A stretch of 40,066 bases of DNA from Gammaproteobacteria bacterium (GTDB lineage: Bacteria > Pseudomonadota > Gammaproteobacteria > Pseudomonadales > Ketobacteraceae), in contig PDSR01000081.1 in the NCBI GenBank assembly GCA_002748575.1, forward strand, positions 1 to 40,066, in the 5' to 3' direction. The notes under the pieces are model-generated. The model was not told the origin of the DNA and searched no databases. It saw only the letters and a list, made by a program, of their open reading frames with translations. Below, piece by piece: positions 16,791 to 25,713 of this stretch. How positions within the stretch are numbered: the first letter of the stretch is position 1; every line of letters begins with the position of its first letter. The position numbers and the translations under genes were made by a program.

Positions 16791-19352
16791 ATGGGTGGCA
16801 TTGGTGAGCAACATCATATAGCGATTGAAACATCAGCCAGCGAATATGATATAGATGCAGAGTTATTGCTGGAATCGTTTACCGGTAAAGAAGCGATATC
16901 GGAGCTTTATAACTTTCAGTTAAAAGTGCTTTGTACAAAAGTTGATATTGATCCCATTAAAATCGTGGGAAAAAAAATGTCGGTTTCCATTGCATATTCA
17001 GGTGATGCCTCCAAAAAGCGATTTTTCAATGGTTATGTGAAACGCATAAAAGCCGGTGAAACTTTTACTACCTTGGCACACTCAATTAAAGGCAGTTGCT
17101 TACGGCGCTACGAGATAGAATTAGTACCCTGGTTGTGGTTTCTGACGCAAAACTGCAACAATCGGGTTTTTCAAGATAAAACAGTGATCGAAATTATCGA
17201 AAAAATACTGGAAGATCATCAAGGCATTGCAGAAAGTAATTGGGATTTGGTATCGGGAATAGTCGGTGCGCATCCCAAGCGGAATATCTGTGTTCAGCAT
17301 CAGGAATCGGATTTTGATTTCATATCGCGCCTGCTGGAAGATGAGGGTATCTTTTTTTATTTCAGGCACGCAGATGATGGTTCGAGTGATCATACATGGG
17401 TGCTGTGTGATGATGTTTCTGCCTATAAATTCAACCCTGCAAAACCCACGGGTGATGACGATTGTAACATCGTTGAGCATCGTCAGGGTTCGGGTATTGG
17501 CGAACAGATTTCCCAATGGCAGCATCAGTATGAACTGCAAACGGGCGGTGTGCTGCTGCATGATTATGATTATAATCTGGCAGCTGCCGAACTTGCAGAA
17601 CCGTCTGCACCATCTGCCACCAAGCTTGGCAGCAAATTTCCGGCCGTTGCTGAGAAAACTGAAACCTACGAATATCCGGGTAAATACAGCTGCCTGCAGG
17701 AAGGCGAAAGCGCCGCCAGCCATAAAAGCAATCTGGCCCAATGGCGCGCCGAAGAAATTGAAGCTGATTACGATGTGGTTTCTGCAAAAAGCAACAGCCG
17801 CAACATACATCCTTGTGGCAAATTCACCACTGCCATTGAAGACTGCGATTGGGAATCCAATGGTGATTATGAAGAAGGCTACGTGGTGCGCTCTGTGACC
17901 CATTATGCTGTTGATACCAGTTATCATACCGGTGATGGCAATACTGTTGGCATGAAAGCGGCAACCGCCATTAACCAGATTGCCACAGCGGCCATGACCA
18001 GCGATGCATCTCAGCAATCCCTGATTGATGTGCTGAAACACCTGGCCGATGCACTGGCTGACCCTGATACCGATGCAGACAAAAGCAACTCTACCGCCCA
18101 ATACCACAATCGCTTCGACGCCATGCCGGCCAAAGTTGTGTTTCGTCCGCCGCGTAAAACGCCCAAGCCAAAAGTGTTCGGCCTGCAAACAGCGGTGGTT
18201 ACCGGGGCCGGCGATATTGATACCGATTCCCAGGGCCGTGTTCAAGTGAGGTTTCATTGGGAGCGGGAGGATCGCAAAGGTTCAACCTGGGTTCGGGTAT
18301 CGCAAATGTGGGCAGGAAAAGATTGGGGAGGGCAGCATATTCCCCATGTTGGCCAGGAAGTGCTGGTGGATTTTATACAGGGTGACCCGGATTTACCGGT
18401 AATTATCGGGAGGGTTTACAATAATCAGTACGCGCAGCCGTTAAACCTGCCAGCAGATAAAACCAAAAGTATTATTCGCGATTATGGTGCCAATGAAATG
18501 ATTTGGGAAGGTAAAGAGAAGGTGCAGCATATGTGGTTACATCAGGCCTGCGATAACGAGCTCTGGATGGAAGGGAAAAAAGGCAAAGAAGAAATTAGTC
18601 TAAAGCAAAAATGTAACAACGAATTATCTATGTGTGCCACCGAACCGTCAATCAGTCTGGAGCAGGCGTGTGGTAATGAGCTGTATATGACAGGAAAGGG
18701 GCCGGCTAAAATTCAATTAACTCAAGAGTGTGGTAATGAACTTTTGATGGAAGAAGACGGCGCCAAGATCACTTTGCAAAATCCGGATGGCGATAATTCT
18801 ATTGTGATGGATCAGGCCAAAGGGACTATTACCATGTACACAAAATCAAAAAATGCCAAATTGATTCTGGGTGGTGATAAAGGCTATAGCATGAAGCATG
18901 ATGGTGATTGGTTTAATCATACCTTTGGTAAAAAAGTAAACATCGTTGGCGGTGTTGAAGAAGCGGTATTCTACGGTGGAAAAAACTCGAATAACATTGG
19001 GGTGGATCTAAGTGAGAATTTGTCATTCGCTGAATCAAAAAATATTGGAGATCGTTTTCGCGAGTCGAAAAGGGCTATGACCTATTCAGCGAAAAAGAGC
19101 TTGAAATTACAGGGTGGTGCCAATGCAGATTGTTTCGTGGCAATGGATGCCCAGAAAATTGAGAATAAGGCAGGAAGCACCAAGTTTGAAATAAATAACG
19201 ACGGCGATGTGGAACTGAATACCAAGAAAAAGTTTAAAATTAAGGCTAAAACTCAAACTCACATTACAAGCAATGAAATTATATTAAAAGCTAAAACAAT
19301 CGATCTAACTAAAGCGCTGGTGAAACATAAAAATATAAAAATACTTTCTTAA
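16791..19352 (+). CDS. vgrG: T6SS spike protein VgrG/TssI with extended C-terminal repeat region
   Basis: VgrG fold (LLESFTGKEAISELYNFQLKVL, HQESDFDFISRLLEDEGIFFYF) and gp5 OB motif (RVQVRFHWERED...WVRVSQMWAGKDWGGQHIPHVGQEVLVDF). SD aggaga precedes ATG 16791. Confidence 0.95.
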   Translation: MGGIGEQHHIAIETSASEYDIDAELLLESFTGKEAISELYNFQLKVLCTKVDIDPIKIVGKKMSVSIAYSGDASKKRFFNGYVKRIKAGETFTTLAHSIKGSCLRRYEIELVPWLWFLTQNCNNRVFQDKTVIEIIEKILEDHQGIAESNWDLVSGIVGAHPKRNICVQHQESDFDFISRLLEDEGIFFYFRHADDGSSDHTWVLCDDVSAYKFNPAKPTGDDDCNIVEHRQGSGIGEQISQWQHQYELQTGGVLLHDYDYNLAAAELAEPSAPSATKLGSKFPAVAEKTETYEYPGKYSCLQEGESAASHKSNLAQWRAEEIEADYDVVSAKSNSRNIHPCGKFTTAIEDCDWESNGDYEEGYVVRSVTHYAVDTSYHTGDGNTVGMKAATAINQIATAAMTSDASQQSLIDVLKHLADALADPDTDADKSNSTAQYHNRFDAMPAKVVFRPPRKTPKPKVFGLQTAVVTGAGDIDTDSQGRVQVRFHWEREDRKGSTWVRVSQMWAGKDWGGQHIPHVGQEVLVDFIQGDPDLPVIIGRVYNNQYAQPLNLPADKTKSIIRDYGANEMIWEGKEKVQHMWLHQACDNELWMEGKKGKEEISLKQKCNNELSMCATEPSISLEQACGNELYMTGKGPAKIQLTQECGNELLMEEDGAKITLQNPDGDNSIVMDQAKGTITMYTKSKNAKLILGGDKGYSMKHDGDWFNHTFGKKVNIVGGVEEAVFYGGKNSNNIGVDLSENLSFAESKNIGDRFRESKRAMTYSAKKSLKLQGGANADCFVAMDAQKIENKAGSTKFEINNDGDVELNTKKKFKIKAKTQTHITSNEIILKAKTIDLTKALVKHKNIKILS

Positions 19353-19364
19353 AGGGTGTGAGTT

Positions 19365-19967
19365 ATGGAGAAGTTGCCAGAAATAATAATAACATTAATT
19401 ATTGTTGCAGCAGTTGCTTACTATCTTAAATTGGATCTGGCCGATGTTACCAGCCGTGCAGGTGAAACCGCAGCTAAAAACACCAAGGCGTTGGCAAATC
19501 AATTGGGATATACGATTACTTCGCCGCGATCTGCTTCGCGTCAGGATGCAATGACAAAGCAATACAAAGGCTACCAGATTACCATTGATGGTGATCATAG
19601 TCAGATAGAAATTGATTTTCAGCGCTCCCTGGGTTTGCGGCTGTTCAGTTCAGAAAATCAATTTGGAGAAGTTCCAAAACTCCATGTTTTCAATTTCAGC
19701 AATTCGAAATTAGATAAATTTTTTGTCTATAAAGTTGCGAATAAAAAAATGCTGAATCAGCAAAAAGCATTGCAAGAGGCGTTGTTACCCTTAATTGATC
19801 ATTTTGATAACCGCCGCTTGAAATACCTGTATATCAAGGATGAATACCTGCGTATTGGTTTTGCTTATCGTAATTATTTACCGATTGATTTTATTCGCCA
19901 GTCGTTGCCACCTGTGGAGCAGGCTGCTGAAGCGCTGAAAGCAATACAAAATAACAGGCAGAGGTAG
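19365..19967 (+). CDS. Membrane-anchored hypothetical protein
   Basis: 200 aa; N-terminal TM LPEIIITLIIVAAVAYYLKL; 12-bp gap after vgrG. Confidence 0.65.
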   Translation: MEKLPEIIITLIIVAAVAYYLKLDLADVTSRAGETAAKNTKALANQLGYTITSPRSASRQDAMTKQYKGYQITIDGDHSQIEIDFQRSLGLRLFSSENQFGEVPKLHVFNFSNSKLDKFFVYKVANKKMLNQQKALQEALLPLIDHFDNRRLKYLYIKDEYLRIGFAYRNYLPIDFIRQSLPPVEQAAEALKAIQNNRQR

Positions 19968-19976
19968 CCGGCAGTC

Positions 19977-22160
19977 ATGGAAATTATTAACGATACGCCT
20001 TTTACCTTCGGGTTATTACCAGGTCGTATTTATTTTCCCCATCACTCCTTAACCTTGATTGTTAAAGGCACGTTTGATTTACAGCATTTAACTGCGCCAC
20101 AGCTGGCCGAAGAGCAAACCTTCCCCGAAGGAGATGTTTTTTATGAAGGCGATGACGAGGGCAAAGGCAGCGTGTTTTATGAATCGGATTTTGCCTATGC
20201 AAAAACGGCAACCGATTGTTTTCTGGTGGGGCATTGTCAGGGCGCAGAAGCAGCCAGGGTGCGGCGTGTTGATTTTAAAATAGGTAATTTCCTGAAATCG
20301 GTTGCTGTATTTGGTGATCGCTCATGGCTTGGTGGTTATACCATAAGCCAGCCTGAATATTTCGATACTCTTGCCTTACGATACGAAAACGCTCTTGGAG
20401 GCCCCGGCTATACCGATAACCCGGTTGGCAAAGGTATTGCCAAGGGCTCTGTGTTACCTAATATTGAATACCCTGATCAGTTGATGCAATCCCCACAGTC
20501 GCGCCCGCCGATGGCTTGCACGGGCGCTGTGAATCGCAACTGGACGCCACGCCGCCTTAAAATTGGCACCTATACTCATAACTATGTTAAAGAACGCTGG
20601 CCCTGGTTTGCTGAGGATTTTGATTGGAGCTATTTTAACAGTGCGCCTGCTGACCAGCAGGTAAAGCCTTGTTTAACAGGCGATGAACCCTTGGTGGTTA
20701 CTTCCATGCATCCTCAGCATGACGTGTTTGAAACGCACTTGCCGGGGCTGCGCGCCAGAATTTTTGTATCCACCGCCAACGAACCCACTTTACAGCAGTT
20801 CACCGAGGTAAAATCGCAACTGGATACCGTGTGGGTGAATATGGATGACCAAACCCTGCGCCTGGTATGGCGGGGCTGGTTGCAGGTCTCCAGTGATGAA
20901 TACCCTGAAATAAAACACTGTTTTGTTTTTGCCGAACCCACCACCATTGTCACTCCCGATCATGTTGTCTTTGAGCGCTTTCAGGAGTGCTGGCTTGAAT
21001 TGCAGTATGATGAAGAGCCCGAAGAACCCGAAGAGCCGGCCGCAGATAAGTTAACCAGCGAAGAAATTAACGCTCAGCTGGAAAAAGAAATTGCCGAAGC
21101 ACGCCAGTCCATGCGGGCACATTTAATCAGTTTGGGCGTCGACCCTAAAGAGCTTGATGATGCTATGGAAAAAGCGATTGCCGAAGAAGAAAAGCGCGAA
21201 GCTGAAAAGCCCAAACCCAAAGTGTGGACACGGGAATTGTTTAAGCTGGCATTGGAAAAACGGCGTAACTTTTCCCAGGAAGATTTAACCGCAGTGGATT
21301 TTTCAGGGCTGAATCTTCAAGGCGTAGATTTTAAGCAGGCGGATTTAACCCAGGCCAGTTTTTATCGCTGTAAGCTGACCAACTGTGATTTCAGCCAAGC
21401 CATACTGGAGAAAGCCAGTTTTGTTGAATCCTATAGTATTGAATCATTGTTTGTTGGTGCTGATTTATTCCAGGCAGATTTCAGTCATGCCCGCCTGAAT
21501 TCCACAAACTTAAGTGATTGCCTGGCAGATGAAGCCTGCTTTGATAACAGCATGGCGCAGAATCTGGTTATGCAGCAAGCCAGTGCCAATAAGGCATCTT
21601 TTAGGCATATGACAGCTCCCAGCGCTGATTTTACCGCGACGGACTTTTCTTATAGTGATTTATCTGCCGTTGATTGGCATCAAAGCCAGTTGTCTCAGGC
21701 TTCTATCGAGGGGTGTGTGGCAAAGGCGGTTAATTTTATGCTGGCAGATTTAACCGAATTAAGGGCCTCAGAAGGCCTGGATGCTGAAGGCAGCAACTTT
21801 TGCCAGGTAGTTGCCCCTGCTTCTATCTGGGAGCAGGCGAATTTAAAAAACTGTAATTTTACCTATGCAAAAATGCAGGGAGCCACCCTGAATAAAGCGC
21901 AGCTTCAAGGGGCAGATGTTTCGGCGGCTGATTTCAAACTGGGAAAATTTGCCGGCGCTGATCTTGCCACCACCAAAGCGGTTATGATTAATCTGTTCGA
22001 AGGCAGCTTCGAAAAAGCCAATTTAACCCGGGCTGATCTTCGCGGATCAAATCTTTACGGGGTGGAATTTTTAGAAGCAAACATTGAGCAGACTTTATTT
22101 GAGGCTGCAAATTTACATGGCACCAAGCTGAAGGCAAAAATGCGCGAGGGGGAACGCTAA
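19977..22160 (+). CDS. DUF2169 domain fused to C-terminal pentapeptide repeats
   Basis: N-terminal DUF2169-like region (~300 aa), acidic/coiled linker, then A(D/N)LxxAxF-type repeats. Confidence 0.85.
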   Translation: MEIINDTPFTFGLLPGRIYFPHHSLTLIVKGTFDLQHLTAPQLAEEQTFPEGDVFYEGDDEGKGSVFYESDFAYAKTATDCFLVGHCQGAEAARVRRVDFKIGNFLKSVAVFGDRSWLGGYTISQPEYFDTLALRYENALGGPGYTDNPVGKGIAKGSVLPNIEYPDQLMQSPQSRPPMACTGAVNRNWTPRRLKIGTYTHNYVKERWPWFAEDFDWSYFNSAPADQQVKPCLTGDEPLVVTSMHPQHDVFETHLPGLRARIFVSTANEPTLQQFTEVKSQLDTVWVNMDDQTLRLVWRGWLQVSSDEYPEIKHCFVFAEPTTIVTPDHVVFERFQECWLELQYDEEPEEPEEPAADKLTSEEINAQLEKEIAEARQSMRAHLISLGVDPKELDDAMEKAIAEEEKREAEKPKPKVWTRELFKLALEKRRNFSQEDLTAVDFSGLNLQGVDFKQADLTQASFYRCKLTNCDFSQAILEKASFVESYSIESLFVGADLFQADFSHARLNSTNLSDCLADEACFDNSMAQNLVMQQASANKASFRHMTAPSADFTATDFSYSDLSAVDWHQSQLSQASIEGCVAKAVNFMLADLTELRASEGLDAEGSNFCQVVAPASIWEQANLKNCNFTYAKMQGATLNKAQLQGADVSAADFKLGKFAGADLATTKAVMINLFEGSFEKANLTRADLRGSNLYGVEFLEANIEQTLFEAANLHGTKLKAKMREGER

Positions 22161-23993
22161 GTGGTCGATTTCGATAAACTCGCTCGTTTTACTGATCCGC
22201 ATGAAGTTATCAAGGCGCTGCATTCTGGAGAAATTCTTGAGTTTGTGAGTTTGTCGGCAGCTAATCTCGCCGGCGACAGCCTTGAAAACAAAATTGTTAA
22301 ATCCACCCGTTGGCACGAATGCAACCTGGATAATGTTACCTTTAATGGCTTACAGGCAACCGCCAATATTTTTAGTGAAACCGCCCTTAAGAACACGCAG
22401 TTTTTTAACGCACAGCTTACCGATTGCCTGTTTTATCTGGTAGAGGCTGTCGCTGCTGATTTTTCCTGCGCCAAGCTTAAAGACACAGCCTATCGAGGTG
22501 ATGTTAAATGGTTAACCTCGGCAGATGCCTGCGATGTATTGTTGGATGAGCTGGAATTAGAAGCCAGCACGCTGGAACTGCTTCATAAAAATAATTTTGT
22601 CGGTTACAAAGAGCAGCGCAGCAACCTGGAAAAAAGCGTATTCCGTCAGGCAGAGGTGGTACTTGCCACTTATAAAAGTGTGGCAGCGCAGCAGGCGGAT
22701 TTCACCCAGGCACAGATCAAATCGAGCCAGTTTGATGATGTGCTGCTGAACAATGGCAACTTTACAGAGGCCGTTATAACAGAAACAGTTTTTGTTGATT
22801 GTGAATTGCAGGCGGCCAATTTTAAAGGTGCCACATTGCAAGAGGTGACATTTAAAAACTGCCGGTTGGATCAGGCATGTTTCAATCATGCTGTATTTAA
22901 CAATGTGAAATTTATTGGCTGTTGTATTAAAGACTGCCGCTTGTTACCGCCTATGTTATCGGGCACAGAATTCGAGCACTGCGATTTAATTGATGGCGAC
23001 TTTAAAGAAGCCGATTTAACTCAGGCAATATTTGTACATTGCTGTTTGCGCGGCGCTGAGTTTACCCAGGCAAAACTGGCGGGTTGCTTCTTTGTTGATT
23101 GCGAATTCAGTCATGTAAATTTTCACGGCATGGCCCTTGAGGATATGGATTTTTCTGGCTCTGCAATGGCCCATGCGGTTTTTACCCGAGCCAGATTAAC
23201 CAATGTGAACTTTCAGCAAGCCGACCTTCAAGGGGCATGGTTCGATGGTTCCCGCAACGAAGACTGTAGCTTTGCGCAAGCAAAATTACAGGGAGCCAGC
23301 TTTCAAAAAAGCGTGCTGGTTGCCTGTGATATGAGCGACGCCCATGTGGAATCCATTGATTTAGGCGAAGCCGCTTTACAGCAGACTGATATGGACAGCG
23401 TGGACTTCCGTTCGGTTCGCCTGGAAAAAACCCGCTTCAAAACCTGCGGACTGACCCATTGTGAATTTTCCGGGTCGAATTTGCAGTATTGTTATTTCGA
23501 CGACAGCGATCTTAGTGGATCAAATCTGGCGCATAGCCTGTTGGATTTTGGTTCTTTTAATCAGGTGGATTTCAGCGGCTGTAATATGGCCGGTGTCAGC
23601 ATGTCTAATGCTCATGCCAGGGTGGCGGACTTTTCCGAAGCCAACATGCAATCCTGTCAGCTTGGCGGCACTGATTTAACAATGAGTCGTTTTGTCGGGG
23701 CCGATCTTGGCGGCTCGGCCATGGCGCAGGCCAGGGTTAACCGGGCGGAGTTTAATGAAGCACGACTTGTTAATGCCGATATGAGAGGTGTGCAGGGTGA
23801 GTACGCAATGATGGCCGGTGCAGATTTAACCCAGGCCGATATATCCCAGGCAGATTTTCGCTTTGCTGTATTTCATAATGTGACGATGAAAGACACCCGT
23901 CACCGGCAAACCAATTTTAAAGGGGTTCTGAAAACCGACAAAATCAGGTTGGCCGCTGAACAGTGGCAACCCCCTGAACCGAGGCAGGCATAA
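22161..23993 (+). CDS. Pentapeptide repeat protein
   Basis: 610 aa, GTG start immediately after the previous stop; repeats such as ADLTQAIFVHCCLRGAEFTQAKL throughout. Confidence 0.9.
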   Translation: MVDFDKLARFTDPHEVIKALHSGEILEFVSLSAANLAGDSLENKIVKSTRWHECNLDNVTFNGLQATANIFSETALKNTQFFNAQLTDCLFYLVEAVAADFSCAKLKDTAYRGDVKWLTSADACDVLLDELELEASTLELLHKNNFVGYKEQRSNLEKSVFRQAEVVLATYKSVAAQQADFTQAQIKSSQFDDVLLNNGNFTEAVITETVFVDCELQAANFKGATLQEVTFKNCRLDQACFNHAVFNNVKFIGCCIKDCRLLPPMLSGTEFEHCDLIDGDFKEADLTQAIFVHCCLRGAEFTQAKLAGCFFVDCEFSHVNFHGMALEDMDFSGSAMAHAVFTRARLTNVNFQQADLQGAWFDGSRNEDCSFAQAKLQGASFQKSVLVACDMSDAHVESIDLGEAALQQTDMDSVDFRSVRLEKTRFKTCGLTHCEFSGSNLQYCYFDDSDLSGSNLAHSLLDFGSFNQVDFSGCNMAGVSMSNAHARVADFSEANMQSCQLGGTDLTMSRFVGADLGGSAMAQARVNRAEFNEARLVNADMRGVQGEYAMMAGADLTQADISQADFRFAVFHNVTMKDTRHRQTNFKGVLKTDKIRLAAEQWQPPEPRQA

Positions 23994-24047
23994 GCCAGTC
24001 AATATATAAACCAGTCACTGTAAGCTGGCGAATAAGGGATCAGAATA

Positions 24048-24749
24048 ATGACAACGAATAAATCAGCAGTAATTCAACAGCCAGCTAACGCAGTCGGCCC
24101 CGTAGATACTTCTGTAGTGGCAACATCTCAGGGTGCCCATGCGCGGTTATCTGCTGCTTCCCCCGATACCTTGCAGGTGTTCGATGCCAGCCAGCAACTG
24201 ATTTTTGAATATGATGCCGCCGCCGGTGTAACCCGAATGCAGGTGCCGGAAGGTGATTTAGAACTGGCGACACACAAAGGCAGTATTCGTTTAAAGGCAG
24301 CAGATGAAGTGGCCATTGCGGGTAAGGATGTTAACGTGCATGCCACAGAATCGTTGGCCTTGAAAGTGATTGACATCAGTAAGCAGTTGCTCCGGCCTAT
24401 GGGTAGTACCTTAAGCCTGCTTCCCCACAAAGCGATGCTGGCGGCGCAATCGCTGGAGCTTGGTGCTGATGATGCCAAAGTTTCTGCTACCCGTATGGCC
24501 TACCGGGGGCAGGAATTATCGGCAGTCGTTGAGCGTGCCAGCAGCCTGTTTGAAAAACTGGACACTAAAGCCAAGCGCATTCTGCAAACCAGTGATCATT
24601 TAATCACTAAAGTGAAAGATGCCGCTCAGTTACGAGCCGGTAGAATCAATCAGCAGGTGGAAGGCACCATTCAAATTAAAAGTGAAAAGGCCGTTCACAA
24701 AACCAAAAAAGACTTTAAAGTGCAAGCGGAACGTATTCATTTAGGTTAA
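24048..24749 (+). CDS. DUF3540-like protein, VgrG-needle-like beta repeats
   Basis: Pattern KGSIRLKAADEVAIAGKDVNVHATESLALK and terminal IQIKSEKAVHKTKKDFKVQAERIHLG; position between the pentapeptide gene and the DUF4150 gene. Confidence 0.75.
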   Translation: MTTNKSAVIQQPANAVGPVDTSVVATSQGAHARLSAASPDTLQVFDASQQLIFEYDAAAGVTRMQVPEGDLELATHKGSIRLKAADEVAIAGKDVNVHATESLALKVIDISKQLLRPMGSTLSLLPHKAMLAAQSLELGADDAKVSATRMAYRGQELSAVVERASSLFEKLDTKAKRILQTSDHLITKVKDAAQLRAGRINQQVEGTIQIKSEKAVHKTKKDFKVQAERIHLG

Positions 24750-24759
24750 GGAAAAAGTT

Positions 24760-25176
24760 ATGCCTGCTATATTCCCTGCGTCAACCAAACAAAGTGGCCA
24801 GTGTTTTGCGTTTCCCGATGTTTGTAAAACGCCAGCACCCCCGGCACCTCCTGTGCCTGTGCCTTACCCCAATATGGGTATGGTGATGCAGGCCAGTAAA
24901 ACGTCGAAAAAAGTAAAGTTCTGTGGCAAGGATGCGGTAACTACCGATTCCGAGATTCCCCGTTCTATGGGGGATGAAGCAGGCGTTGCCGGTGGTATGG
25001 TATCGGGTAAGAACATGGATAAAATTACCTTTAAAAAAGGCAGTGCGAAAGTTAAAGTTGAAGGTAAGCCTGTTGTCCATTTAACATCTATGACGGCCCA
25101 AAATGGATCAAACGCAAATATGCCTTCCGGTTTACAGGTAGCGCCCAGTCAAGTAAAAGTTATTGTTAGTCCATAA
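24760..25176 (+). CDS. DUF4150 PAAR-like protein, no C-terminal extension
   Basis: 138 aa; PAAR-like features (PFPDVCKTPAPPAPPVPVPYPNMG-type N-terminus, KVKVEGKPVVHLTSMTAQNGSNANMPSG). Confidence 0.88.
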   Translation: MPAIFPASTKQSGQCFAFPDVCKTPAPPAPPVPVPYPNMGMVMQASKTSKKVKFCGKDAVTTDSEIPRSMGDEAGVAGGMVSGKNMDKITFKKGSAKVKVEGKPVVHLTSMTAQNGSNANMPSGLQVAPSQVKVIVSP

Positions 25177-25194
25177 AATTGTTAGCCCATAAAA
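25163..25194. repeat. 16-bp tandem duplication (15/16 identical)
   Basis: ttgttagtccataaaa / ttgttagcccataaaa spanning the DUF4150 stop codon. Confidence 0.75.
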
Positions 25195-25247
25195 CAGTCA
25201 GCCCGCTGCACCAGGCTATTGATGTCTATCTGAAAGGAAATTTATAA

Positions 25248-25700
25248 ATGTTGGTATTGCTTAAAAAGGTTTTATTTGTTGTCTCTCTGATGGCTTGTAC
25301 TTCGTTATATGCTGAGCAGGCATCCAAAGACAGTGTGAAAGAATTGATGAGGCTAACCGGTGCGGGCAATATGTCGGTGCAGATGATGAATCAAATGCTA
25401 CCGGCTTTAAAAAGCATGGCCCCGGATCAACCTGAAAAGTTCTGGGATGACTTTATGGCCGAAGTAGATCCCAATGAGCTGGAAAATCTGGTAATACCTG
25501 TATATCAGAAATATTTATCTGAAAATGAAATTAAAAGCCTGATTGAATTTTATCAGTCACCCGTTGGCCGAAAAATTATCAGCGTTCAGCCCCATATCAT
25601 GCAGGAATCCATGATGATTGGCCAAAACTGGGGCAGGGGGATCGCGCAAAAGGTGTTGCATAAACTTAACTCCCAGGCACCTTCTGCGGGCAGTCATTAG
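25248..25700 (+). CDS. DUF2059 exported protein
   Basis: Signal peptide MLVLLKKVLFVVSLMACTSLYAEQ; DUF2059-like helices (IPVYQKYLSENEIKSLIEFYQSPVGRKI). Confidence 0.85.
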   Translation: MLVLLKKVLFVVSLMACTSLYAEQASKDSVKELMRLTGAGNMSVQMMNQMLPALKSMAPDQPEKFWDDFMAEVDPNELENLVIPVYQKYLSENEIKSLIEFYQSPVGRKIISVQPHIMQESMMIGQNWGRGIAQKVLHKLNSQAPSAGSH

Positions 25701-25713
25701 TGACAACAAGCGC

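Noticed and set aside
17121-18257. 378-aa minus-strand ORF
   Set aside because: Long but antisense to vgrG; His/Phe/Ile-rich composition typical of a shadow ORF.
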